A stretch of 64,000 nt of DNA from Alnus glutinosa. Its lineage: Eukaryota > Streptophyta > Magnoliopsida > Fagales > Betulaceae. The position numbers and the translations under genes are program-made. The stretch spans positions 25,747,487 through 25,811,486 of the forward strand of contig NC_084893.1 in NCBI RefSeq assembly GCF_958979055.1. Reading direction: 5' to 3'. The stretch's first letter is position 1; the number at the start of each line of letters is the position of its first letter. The notes beneath the pieces were generated by a model. That model was given only the letters and a program-made list of their open reading frames with translations, searched no databases and was not told the DNA's origin. Below, piece after piece: positions 34,011 through 44,356 of this stretch.

Positions 34011-35374
34011 GGCGGATGGGTTTAGACAGAATATGAATTGCCAATTGGGTGTTATATGGAGGCAACCATTGCTGGTTATCTTGGTTGTAAAGGTGAAGAA
34101 TATGATCGAAGCAGAGATGGGGAAAAGCGACTGTGGGAACTCTTGTACAGGAAGGAGGGTTTTCTTGGATGGGTTGGGTAGGGTGGCTTGGGGGAGGGTT
34201 GCTGAAAAAAAACTTCCTTTGCCCTTTGTGTGCACGTTATGCAATATATGCAGGATGGGAGAAAAGGAAGGGAAGAATGGATTGGAGATGATACAATTTA
34301 TATGGAAAATACAGATGCCCATTACAGAGGATGAGTTCAGATTTCAAATAACATCTTTTTTCTTTTCTTTTTTCTTTTTTGGTGCTGATTTCAAAGAACA
34401 TATTGATAAGCATACTATACAAGTATATATATATATATTTCCTTTTGTTTTTTTCGGTGGGTGGGGTTGGGGGGGCAGAGGCCGTCTGAGAGGGAATACC
34501 GGAATACGCGGAAGTCCAAACAAAGAAGCAACTCAAAGGGGCACCCTCCACGTCAACTACAGTATTGTGGAGGAACTATCTAATAACTACCAACTACTAA
34601 GTGTAGTATGGAAGACTTTGAACTCTTTTTTGTGGTAATTGGTAGAAAAATATGGTTCCAACACTGTCATTCATGGTGGGAATTTTTTAGATCCAAATCT
34701 ATTGGTTAGAAGGGAGATGGAGTCATGTGAAGAATATACCAAGATTATGACACATGAGGTGGTGGAAAGGCGTAGAAGTAGAACAAAACAAATGGATAAA
34801 TTTTAAGCTTTCTGTATTTATATATTTTATGTGGTTGGGAATTGGTCTCTTTAGGAGACCCATTCACTAGTGATTTTGATTTGATATTTGTTGTGTCGGC
34901 TCCTCTTCAACCCCTACAAAGGTGTTGTTATTTCCTTACCCAAATCAGCGCCCACCCAACCCTTATAAATGGGTTGTTTCTTTGGACAGGGTTGGGGTGC
35001 TCAGCCCTCTGCTTTCATGTTTGTAACCATTTTCTTTGTTGAATGAATTGTACTTAAAAAAGAAAAAAAAAAAAATTGACAGCCCCAAGAGAAAATAAAT
35101 ATAAAGTTAATTAGGATGTCGCAATTGATAAATCAAATGGAATTTTCGGTTTGGGAGCTAAAGTGACGGACTGGAAGGGCAATGTAGTAGCGAATTAAAG
35201 TATGAATTTCTAATATAAAGGTTTGAGTTTTGGCATTGTGACAAATAAGTTCGTCTACTATTTTTCGTCTAGCTTTTAACAGAAAAGTAACTAGTTTTCA
35301 TCTTCTCCATGTTAGACTAATAAATTGAAAAACAAAAAGAAGAGAAAATGATGGAAATGGGTGGTGAAAATCCA
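34011..35374. other. Upstream region of the beta-glucosidase
   Basis: Presumed promoter side of the minus-strand beta-glucosidase. A plus-strand open frame at 34009-34638 is antisense to exon 1 and matches nothing recognised. A (TA) run lies at 34424-34438 and a G/T-rich run at 34455-34475. Confidence 0.45.
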
Positions 35375-35382
35375 CTCTCACG

Positions 35383-36120
35383 TAGGCTTAGCAATTTTTG
35401 ACACGACCCGCAAACCCGGCACGAACACGACACGAAAAAATCAGGTTTAGGTTTGTTATAATCGGGTCGGGTCTAGCGGGTCAACTGGCAGGTTGACTCG
35501 CTAACACGATTAAAAAAAAAAATTTCTCCAAAAGAGCAAAACCTTAGCTGCAGCCCACACATGCCCGCATCACTTTTCTTTTCTCTTCACCTTCTTCACA
35601 CGGCACGCCTCCAAGAGACTGTCCAGTGTCCTCTGTTCAGACTCCTTCTTCACTTCACTTCACTTCACGTTCACGATTTATCTTGCGCCGAGGATCTGAG
35701 CTTCGGGATCTTGCAGTCTTGCTATTGGAGATTGTCAGCTTCAGGCACGCCATTGACGTGAACTACGGCCCACCCTCGGTGCTCGACTGGGCGGTATCGT
35801 TGATCAAGCACGGCGAGTTCGCAGAAATCTGCGACCACTGGATCCGTTCTCAGATCCAACTGTCGAAGCCTAGTCGAATTTGCTCTACCTCATGTCCTTC
35901 GTCCTCGTGGCCTGTGGGGTGAGGCGGTGCCGGTGAGCCAATGAGCACGCGTTAACAAAACGTGTTCGTCGGGTTCATGTCGTGTAACCTGGTTTATTAT
36001 TGGGCTGTGTTCGGGTTTGAAGTTATTACCCGATTAATCATCGAGTCGGGTTCGTGTTGAACCTGATTAGGTAATCGGGTCGACAGGAACCCGACTCACT
36101 GACCCGAATTGCCAAGCCTA
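35383..36120 (+). mobile_element. hAT-type element carrying a kinase gene fragment
   Basis: A 738-bp non-autonomous element with a perfect 8-bp target duplication, ctctcacg (35375-35382 and 36121-36128), the length typical of hAT transposition. Terminal inverted repeats are taggcttagcaattttt at the left and, complemented, taggcttggcaattcgg at the right. Subterminal regions on both sides repeat acccg/cgggt motifs. The interior (about 35540-35925) is not transposase but contains part of a plant protein-kinase gene in plus orientation. It is thus a gene-capturing (Pack-type) hAT element. Confidence 0.9.
35690..35922 (+). pseudogene. Captured fragment of a receptor-like kinase-type gene
   Basis: The frame reads ELRDLAVLLLEIVSFRHAID, VNYGPPSVLDWAVSLIKHGE and FAEICDHWIR. 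This corresponds to the C-lobe of plant serine/threonine kinase-like proteins (recalled form: VVLLEILSGRKAIDVNYSPPSVVDWA, the At1g28390/At3g51990/At5g23170 type). Only the region after the activation loop is present; ATP-binding and catalytic motifs are absent. Downstream the frame loses homology. Non-functional as a kinase. Confidence 0.82.
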
Positions 36121-36128
36121 CTCTCACG

Positions 36129-37389
36129 GCTAGCCTCAACACTTTCTACCCCTAAGGGTGTGGAGAGTGGCAATGGAGGCAGGGGTGAAGATTCACCCTC
36201 GTAAAGGGGGTGGTAAGGATGGCATCACCCTTGCCCACCTCTACAGGGGTGGAGATCAACCACAAACACCTTTGCAGTGGGACACTTCTTTCTACTTCTT
36301 GGCAATCATCTCGAGAGTTCTCCCTTTTGAGTGCCTCCTCTCTCATATATTGACGTAGGCCTTGACTGAAGGGTCCAATGTCTTCTCCCTAATGGTGAAG
36401 GCATTGTGCCACTTAAGAGAGATCACACGGTTGAGTCTCCTCTAGTAGTAATCGTCCTCATGGTCGATGATGCATTATGGCTATCACCGTGGTAGTCGTC
36501 GACTCCTCCTCGATGCCTCTTAAGAGAGATCACACGGTTGAGTCTCCTCTAGTAGTAATTGTCCTCATGGTCGATGATGCATTATGGCTATCATCGTGGT
36601 AGTCCTCGACTCGTCCTCGATGCATTTCCTTGAAGAGAGACTTAAGGGTAGTGTAGGAGGGGAGCTAGCGGGTGACCTCAACATTGTCCTCATTGATGGG
36701 AATGTATGTGATGTAGGTGTTGCAGTAGTTACTGCCATAGGGGTCGATGTTGAAAGTGACAGGTCATGGACGCTAATCGCTGCTACATTTGCCTCCGCTC
36801 TTCCTGAGTCTTTGAGATCTTCGAGTCCATGGACACGTTCGATTCCTGCAAGCCCTAGACAAAAAATGGCAAGATTTAAACTTGGTAATGGAGATTAAGG
36901 TGGAGATCTCCACCCCCGCCCCCGTTCCCGGCCTCCATAGTGAATAGGCGTGAATGCAGAGGTGGGGCTGGGGGAGCCACCCCACCATCCCATTTAAGGG
37001 TGTTTGTGTAACACTTCGCTCAAACACGTGGCAAATATTTTTTTAAATAATCACCGGTTTACACAACAAGAGATTTTTTAAATATTTTAAACAATTTAAA
37101 TATAAAAACTTCTCTAAAATATGCATACATATGTACAAGTGTTCCTTGACTTGTGTTTAAAAATTATTTTAAAAATTATTATTTTAGGAATTTTGCGACC
37201 ATTTATCAATCGATGCACATGGCACCCATCGAACGATCAATCATTAACTTGATCGAACGATCAACGCCCCACATGTATGTTCTTTTAGGGCTTTCCAGCA
37301 TTTTGTATGTGAGAAAGGTCCTATTTAAGGACTTAAGATAAACCCTAGGTCTCATTTCCGCCATATTTCAATAACCTAACCCTAGAGAG
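36129..37389. other. Intergenic sequence with a 107-bp tandem repeat
   Basis: No gene recognised. An open frame at 36584-36898 (104 codons) is of higher GC than its surroundings but matches nothing I know. The 37200-37380 part has repeated atcgaacgatcaa strings and a TATA-like ctatttaagg, which might be LTR debris. Confidence 0.4.
36412..36625. repeat. Two-copy 107-bp tandem repeat
   Basis: Units start cttaagagagatcacacggt at 36412 and 36519, and contain gtcctcatggtcgatgatgc and ggctatca. They differ at only a few positions. Confidence 0.88.
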
Positions 37390-37578
37390 CAGGGATGGAG
37401 CCAGAAGCTCTTGTGGAAATGGGCTAAGGGCCAAAAAAATTTGTTGGTAGAGGCTAGCAGGCTAATTTTATTTTATTTTTTTACCTGGCAATTTTTTTTA
37501 ACCTAATATATTTTTTTTTTTTTTTTTTGGAATTGAGGGGTGGCCATGGCCCTTGCCAGTCCTCCCTTAGATCCGTCC

Positions 37579-37581
<3 letters not shown>
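37390..37581. mobile_element. hAT-like MITE
   Basis: 192 bp with termini cagggatggagcc and, complemented from the right, cagggacggatctaaggg. Flanks ctagagag and agagagag agree at 6 of 8 positions, but the right flank is a GA microsatellite, so the duplication is not decisive. Confidence 0.6.

Positions 37582-37669
<88 letters not shown>
37581..37669. repeat. (GA)n microsatellite
   Basis: About 88 bp of uninterrupted GA directly abutting the MITE at 37390-37581. The MITE seems to have inserted at, or seeded, the repeat. Confidence 0.95.
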
Positions 37670-37672
<3 letters not shown>

Positions 37673-39917
37673 TTAAAGGTCTTGCTTTTGAAGGCTTAGA
37701 GAAGCTTATACCTTGTGGAAAGAAGGCTTAACCCAACCTTCAATCTTTAGTTTTCATACATGTTTATTACTGTAATTTTCATACTTAATCATAATTAGTT
37801 GTTTTCACATCATATGAGCTAAAAGTTGGCATTTTTATACAAGGAAAGCTTGATTCTTGCATGAAAAATATGAACTTTAACGGTAGATTTCAATTTTATT
37901 CCAATACAGTATCAAAGCAATCATTTTTCAACACTTCAAAACACTTTTCTTTGGTTGATTAACAATGGATGGTGATTATGAGAACAAATTCAAGACCTTT
38001 AATGTTTTTAAGCAATGTATGAGTACATGCTTGATTGAAAACATGCATACATGATGTATGATGTTTATTAAGACTTTTGAGATCATTAGGAGTCTTGTTT
38101 GAACTTGAGATTAAAGTTTTGGTAGATGATGCTAAATAAATTTAGCTGCTGACAGAGCATCGAACGATTGATCCTTGAGGATCGATTGATGAAGGCATAA
38201 TGTGTTAATTAGGGTTAAGTGCATGATTAAGGTTTCTAGACGCATGACTAAGGTTTCACGTGTAAGATTATGGTTTTTAGTATGTAATATATTTAATATT
38301 AGAGTATGACTTCCAGAGACGTGAAGTTAATTTTTTGAGATATTCGGGGTTGAGAACAAGCGATCGAGGTAAGTAAAAACTTACGGAACGATTAATCGCT
38401 TTTATAATGCAAATATGTTATTTTTCTTTATAAAACTGAGCAATCTTTTTATGCATGCTTACTACGAACATTTGTGTTGTAAGCCTAATGATTTCAAAAA
38501 ATGATTATAAGTGCATTGAGACTAATGTTTATTTGTTAAATGAACTATGATAATTGAACATGTATTATGTGGATCGTCATGTACGAATGACGAGCACTTG
38601 TTTATAAAGACTTGACCCTATGGTCCGTAGTTTATAGTTATATTATTTGGCCTTGGATCTAATAGTTTTATATATAGGTGATCTGTGCAACCATATACAG
38701 GTGATAATCACAATAGATGATACTGCTAGTAAAGTGGTTCACTCGGGGTTGGACCAGGTCGCATTACTAATTGGTAATGATATACGTGCTTCATCGGAGC
38801 ACCAGTGTCATACTACAAGTCCCACGGAACATCACAAACCCTATCGAGAATGGGTTAAGGACTCGAGTAGACTATATGGAATAAAGTTTTGGATTATGAG
38901 TAATTATGCATACTACTTAAAATACTTTATTCCGCATGTTTTCACTGCATTAAAATAATATATGAATTGTCCTTGGAACTATGTATTTTCAATTTCCAAA
39001 CAAAACAATTTTTTAGACTAGCATACTAATATAAGCAACACTTAATCAAATTTTACAAAAGCCCATGAGATTCTCCGTTACTAAAGTCACTTGTTATTTT
39101 CATGAGATAATGCTCACTATATGACAAGTTTCGTGATAATTTATTTATGAAGTTGTGATTTTTTCATCTGTAAAACATATCGGTGTTTTACGGTCTAACA
39201 AACTATCAAAGAGGCAAATTTGAGCGATTTGCAAGGTTACAGATGCTAAGTGAAGAGGCAAATTATCTTTTTAACTTAAAAAAGTTGTATGGAAGTTTCC
39301 ATGTTTTTTCTCTGATCAAATGTGTGGGAGCCTCGGCCAAAAAGAAAAGAGAAAAAGGGAAAGTGTCGGTGATAGATAGATATAAATATGGTGACGAGTG
39401 ATGACATGTGAAGATCGTCAACCTTTGGTGGCCTCTTCTATTTATCTAGTTTTATAATTAAGACGTTACTTTCTTCGTTTGGCTGTCATAGGGAGCTAGA
39501 TGCCAAGGTAATGCTAATTCCAATAATTGTATTTTTAATTTCAGGAACAAACGTGGATAATCTTAAATCTCATTTATAGACTATAATCATGGGTTGTTTT
39601 GAAGTGATGCTCTATATATATATATATATATGTTCTAGGCCATGCGTGCACGTATGTGGTATGCTTAAGTGTAATGAAAGTAGGATTCTATAGCGTCTAC
39701 GTTAAGTAGGTATGGCTTACAAGCACGTATTTAATAAAATTCTTAAAATTATTTTTGTTGTAGCTTATTTTAGAGTAGTCGTAGTTTCATCAAATAATGA
39801 TAGTTATAGTTATCATTCTAAGTTAGAGTCATTGTTGGAGTTGATATCCAAGTCCTTGTAGGAGTTTATCTTTAAGTCTTTTAGTTTGAGTTGTGTAGTA
39901 ATGTAATCCACTATTTA
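37670..39917. other. Intergenic sequence, possible LTR-element debris
   Basis: At 37909-37924 the string acagtatcaaagcaatc resembles a degraded initiator tRNA-Met primer site, and an ATG-started short frame follows at 37965. This could be the relic of a copia leader, but no LTR pair or pol homology was found. Small open frames at 38647-38958 and 39183-39401 are unrecognised. Confidence 0.3.
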
Positions 39918-40231
39918 GGGTCCGTTTCGGTTTGTAATTTCAAAAAGTGTGATTTAAAAATACTGATTTTAAAATGTGCGATTTAAAAAAGTGATTTTTA
40001 AAAACGCAGTTAAGCATTTAGCAAAATCGTAATTTGGCCTTTAAAATAGCAGGTTAACTTTTAAAATTCTGCGTTTTCAAAAAAACACCCAATTGCCTGC
40101 GATTTGAAAAAATAGTTTTTTACGTTTCAAATCGCAGTTTTTTAAAAACGCAATTCCTAAATGATTCATTTTATGCGATTTGATTTACGACCGTATTTTT
40201 TGTTTACGAAATTATAATCCCAAACACACTT
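39918..40231 (+). mobile_element. MITE of the gcgattt/aaatcgc family, copy 1
   Basis: A foldback rich in aaaaacgcagt and gcgatttgaaa in both orientations, beginning gggtccgttt and ending ccaaacacact. It is bordered by TTA on each side, as in PIF/Harbinger insertions. A related copy in opposite orientation is at 58994-59289. Confidence 0.65.
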
Positions 40232-40424
40232 TTAATGGGTAATTGATTAATAAAGATATAAGTAAAATTAATTCCAAACCTTGTGTTAGAAAATGTTTAG
40301 GTAGAGAGCCTAACAATTTGATAAATCATTCACGTAACATTAACAAAATGATTACGGAAAGAATAATACTAAAAGGAAGACTCGCGTTCTTTTTAAATTC
40401 TTCTAAAATTTTAGGAATATTCAA

Positions 40425-40446
40425 AAAAAAAAAAAAAAAAAAAAAA
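40425..40446. repeat. A homopolymer run
   Basis: About 22 A, with no identifiable element attached. Confidence 0.8.
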
Positions 40447-40920
40447 GAAGCGTAAGTCCTCCTTCTAATATTACTCTTACCGAAAAATCCCGCAAAATTC
40501 ATGAACAGTTTACCTTGAAAGTTGGAAACTTTATCTATGGATGCAAATCACCTACTACCTTCTAATATGATAATTTTGAATCCTGAGTACTCCACAATTC
40601 ACACTCATTTTAATTAAATATTTCACTTATTAGACATTATTAAAGTATTTATTAAATTTACATCATTTACATCATTTACATCATCTTCCTAACATAATAG
40701 AGTATTTATATTATGGATCAACCTTTTGCATACATGTGCATACATTTTTTGTGTTAGTAGTAATCCCTCAATTATGTGTACAATTTGAACACGCTAAGTG
40801 TATCAACCTTGACTGCATTATAAAACTGGTTAATTTTACTTCTTTCTTCTTCTTTTATTTATTTATTTATTTTTTATTATTTTTAATGAGCAATGTAATA
40901 AACGTGTGTAATTTTATTTT

Positions 40921-41854
40921 GGGAAAAGTACACATAACCCCCTCAAACTACCACATCATTGTCAATGTACCCCCCAAACTACCAATTGTGTCAATCTCCC
41001 CCCTTAAACTACCAGAAAATGTCAATGTCCCCCTAATGACAAAAATGCCCTTCATAAAATTATTAAAATAAAATAAAAACTAAAAAAAATTATTAAAAAA
41101 ATATAAAATAACAAAAAATTATTCCAAAAAAAATAAAAATTAAAACTGTTTTTTATTATTTTTTTTAAATAATAATTTTCATTTTTTTTTTAAAAAAAAA
41201 TGTTCTTTTTCGTTTTTTTAATTTAATAAAAACTGTTTCTTTTTTCATTTGTTTTATTTTTTTTAAAAAATAAATAAATAAATTTCAGTTATTTTTTTTT
41301 CGTTTTTTTTCCTTTAAAAAAATATTTTTTTTTTCGTTTTTTAATTTAATAAAAACTGGTTTTTTTTTTTTCATTTGTTTTATTTTTAAAAAAAAAATAA
41401 ATAAATTTCAGTTATTTTTTGTTTTTTCGTTTTTTTTTTCTTTAAATTTATTTTTTATTTTTCGTTTTTTAATTTAATAAAAACTGGCTTTTCTTTTTTA
41501 TTTTTTCATTTGTTTTTTTTTTTTTTAAAAAAAAATTCAGTTATTTTTTGTTTACTTTAAAAAAAAAAATTAAAAAATTTGTTCTTTTTTTTTTAATTTT
41601 TTTTTTCGTTTTTTATTTAAATTTTTTTAATTTTTTTTTAAAGTTTTTTAGTTTTAGTTTTATTTTTTTTTGAATTTATGAGGACATTTTTGTCTTATTC
41701 AAAAAAAATTAAGGTCATTTTTGTCTTTTTGTTGGTCTTAGGGGGGACATTGACATTTTTTAGTAGTTTAAGGGGGGAGATTGACACAATTGGTAGTTTA
41801 GGGGGTACATTGACAATTGAGTGGTAGTTTGAGGGGGTTATGTGTACTTTTCCC
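40921..41854. mobile_element. MULE-like foldback element with 9-bp target duplication
   Basis: 934 bp. Terminal inverted repeats of about 130 bp start gggaaaagtacacataaccc and contain caatgtaccccccaaactacc and aatctccccccttaaactacc. The right end is the complement. A perfect 9-bp direct repeat ttttatttt flanks it (40912-40920 and 41855-41863). The low-complexity flank makes chance agreement possible, but the TIR ends fix the positions. The interior is only A/T runs; no coding region. Confidence 0.82.
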
Positions 41855-42110
41855 TTTTATTTTATTTTTTTTCTTAGCAAACGTGCTTAATTTTAGCTAA
41901 AGCTTAACTTGAGCTTGCACATATAATATATTCAAGCTTGAGTCAGAACTTTTCCACAAGCTCAAATCTTAGCCAAACTTCTTAAATCAGGATTCTCTAC
42001 TATTATTTGTTTGAATTTGGACAAATGGTTATGAAAAACCACTTATAAACACACATAAACAGATAAGTAGTTAGGTAGTCCAATTTTTATTTGGTTAGGT
42101 GGGTCTCATA

Positions 42111-42299
42111 TAGGGGCGGAGCTACCCCAGGCCTTCGGGGGCCTGGCCCTCAAGGCCAGGGGTTTCCCCCCCAAAATAATAATAATAATTTTACTCCCAA
42201 ATTTCTTTATTTTTTTTAGTTTTGGCCCCCTAATTTTTTATTTATTTATTTTTTTTTTCAATTTGCCTCTCTAAATCCCAAATCCTAGCTCCGCCCCCA
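42111..42299. mobile_element. hAT-like MITE
   Basis: 189 bp with inverted ends taggggcggagcta and tagctccgccccca. Flanks gtctcata (42103-42110) and atctcata (42300-42307) agree at 7 of 8 positions, fitting an 8-bp hAT duplication. Confidence 0.75.
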
Positions 42300-42510
42300 A
42301 TCTCATAAGTGGGGATTATGACCCTTTCAAATTATCTGTCCGAATTCTTTTAAATTTGGGTAAATAATTATAAAGAATCTAATCCAAACTTCCTAGAGAT
42401 ATAGTTGGAAGTGGGCTCAGGCATTCGGCGGGTGTAATTGCACCATATTAATGCATTCAATAAAATTGTACCAGAGTCCCCTGACATTCTCTTCTGATCA
42501 TACTAATCTA

Positions 42511-42512
<2 letters not shown>

Positions 42513-42584
<72 letters not shown>
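42513..42584. repeat. (TA)n microsatellite
   Basis: About 72 bp of uninterrupted TA directly before the MITE at 42586. A second TA run follows that MITE (42764-42786). Confidence 0.92.
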
Positions 42585-42585
<1 letters not shown>

Positions 42586-42587
<2 letters not shown>

Positions 42588-42762
42588 ATGATTCACTACC
42601 ACCTAAATATACAATTTTTCACCACCTTGTCTATGTGGCAAAGTGGTCCCCCACTTTAATTTATTTTTAAAAAATAAAAAAACTTAAAAAGTAGTGGGGG
42701 GCCACCTTGCCACATAGGCAATGTGGTAAAAAGTTGTATATTTAGGTGGCATTGAATCATTA
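42586..42762. mobile_element. Foldback MITE inside a TA repeat
   Basis: The left arm taatgattcactaccaccta...caattttt and the right arm, complemented, taatgattcaatgccaccta pair along most of the element. The inner stem contains ccaccttgtctatgtggcaa and its complement. It interrupts a TA microsatellite, so target duplication cannot be resolved beyond TA. Confidence 0.78.
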
Positions 42763-42867
42763 TTTATATATATATATATATATATAAGGTTTGGCTTAGT
42801 CCAGTAAAAAAAAAGGGGGGGGGGGGGGTGGGGAATTCAGATTTAAAAGCTGTCTTTAATAATAATA

Positions 42868-43053
42868 GAGAAATGATCCCTACACTCATTTTTTACAACA
42901 GCCCCACAACAAGCTGACGTGGCTGATAATATTTTATTATTTTTTTACAAAAAGAAAAGAAAACAAAACAAAAAAAGTAATAAAATATTACCAGCCACAT
43001 CAGCTTGTTGTGGGGCTGTTGTGAAAAATGAGTGTAGGGAAGATATCACTTTT
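42868..43053. mobile_element. Foldback MITE
   Basis: The left arm (gaaatgatccctacactcat, acaacagccccacaacaagc, tgacgtggctg) pairs with a right arm of nearly the same complement (cagccacatcagcttgttgt...tgagtgtaggg). The aatgatcc.tacactca end resembles the MITE at 3505, suggesting the same loose family. Target duplication not clear. Confidence 0.78.
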
Positions 43054-44256
43054 AGATATCTGCATTCACATCATGTTTTTATTAACCATATCCACGCGGT
43101 TATTATCCGCTATTTGCATATTAGGTAATGAACATTTTGGGCATTCTTTGGGTCTCTATTAGGGCCTATTTTAAACGATGTTTAAAATAATTTAGGCAAA
43201 CTTTTAGTATTTTGAGCTTGTTTTAAGTCCTAATCTTTCACATTACTTTTGCATTTTTGCTCAAGTGTTACACAAAAAAGCAACACAGCCAATTAAACTA
43301 ATGTAAACATAACGTATACCTAATCCAAAACAACATCATTTTGGTAATACACACCAAACCAACGTCGTTTTGGTGAATTTATACATACATACATACATAT
43401 ATGAGGCGTATGGACCACATCCGCACATCCTAAAACCGCTATCCGTGTATGCGGACAATGATTTTTGTTAACCGCATTCGCACGTACGAATAGCGAATGC
43501 TGACAGTTAATATCCCTCCACATATACGCCCCTAGTTTCAAGAGAAGGAAAAAACGCCTCGGGGTTTGGTAACTTCTTCTCCAGCTTTGATGCCTTTGCT
43601 TGTAGGGCTAGAAGCCTCAAAATATTCTTCAACTTTTTTTTTTTTAAAAAATTCCTATAATTCTTTACAATCAAGATTTTTACCCTCCTAATTATTTTTT
43701 TTTGGCGCCCCCCCCAATTTAAAATCCTAATTTCGCCCGTTTGCAGGCATCGGGTCCTCTTAGTATGCCTTGTGTCTTCTATATTATTTTTCATTACTAA
43801 TTGAAGTTGGTGTTTGGGAGTTTTGTTAATTAATTATTCAAAGCTTTGATGCTTGTACTCAAATGAGTCAAATCCAAGACGTAAAACTCCCCTAGCTTTT
43901 TGCAAGAGGGACGATCTGTGATCTACGCTTCCAAATTCCTAGTGTCTCTCATTTATACCATTGGAGAAGCCTACACTTAGTGTACGTCTTACAAATTCAA
44001 TGATTAATTTTTTTTTAAAATTATATAAGAGAAAGTCAAGAGAAAGACGTTAAAGACTTTCTCAATTAGGAAATTGGGTCCAAGAAAGTACCAGCCTAGC
44101 ACCATTGGAGTTGGGCTGAGAAGAAATGGACCCTATCCTTCTCCATTTGTAAACCAAGTTAGCATACATTATTCTTAATTGCCCAATTGATCTATCAAAA
44201 TGGAGGCCCATTGGGTAATCACAAAGTACCCTCCATTTCTCTTCTCTACTCTAATT
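43054..44256. other. Intergenic sequence upstream of the RRM gene
   Basis: No gene is visible. There is a short (catacata) run at 43382-43400. The minus strand near 43675-43735 has a C-rich fragment that looks like transposon debris. Confidence 0.45.
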
Positions 44257-44266
44257 TATTTATATA
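44257..44266 (+). promoter_or_regulatory. Candidate TATA box of the RRM gene
   Basis: tatttatatagccc lies about 95 bp upstream of the ATG and is followed by a CT-rich leader (44281-44300), both common in plant core promoters. Confidence 0.5.
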
Positions 44267-44356
44267 GCCCACTTCTTTGGCTCTCTCTCTCCCCCTCTCG
44301 TTCTAGAAAAACCCCTTCTTTCGTCTTAGAGCTTAGAAGGGTTCTACGCAAAACCC

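Noticed and set aside
37540..37731. Arg-Glu repeat frame
   Set aside because: Translation of the (GA)n microsatellite at 37581-37669.
38647..39401. Two open frames of 103 and 72 codons
   Set aside because: No recognisable family, splice context or codon bias; treated as chance frames in AT-rich intergenic DNA.
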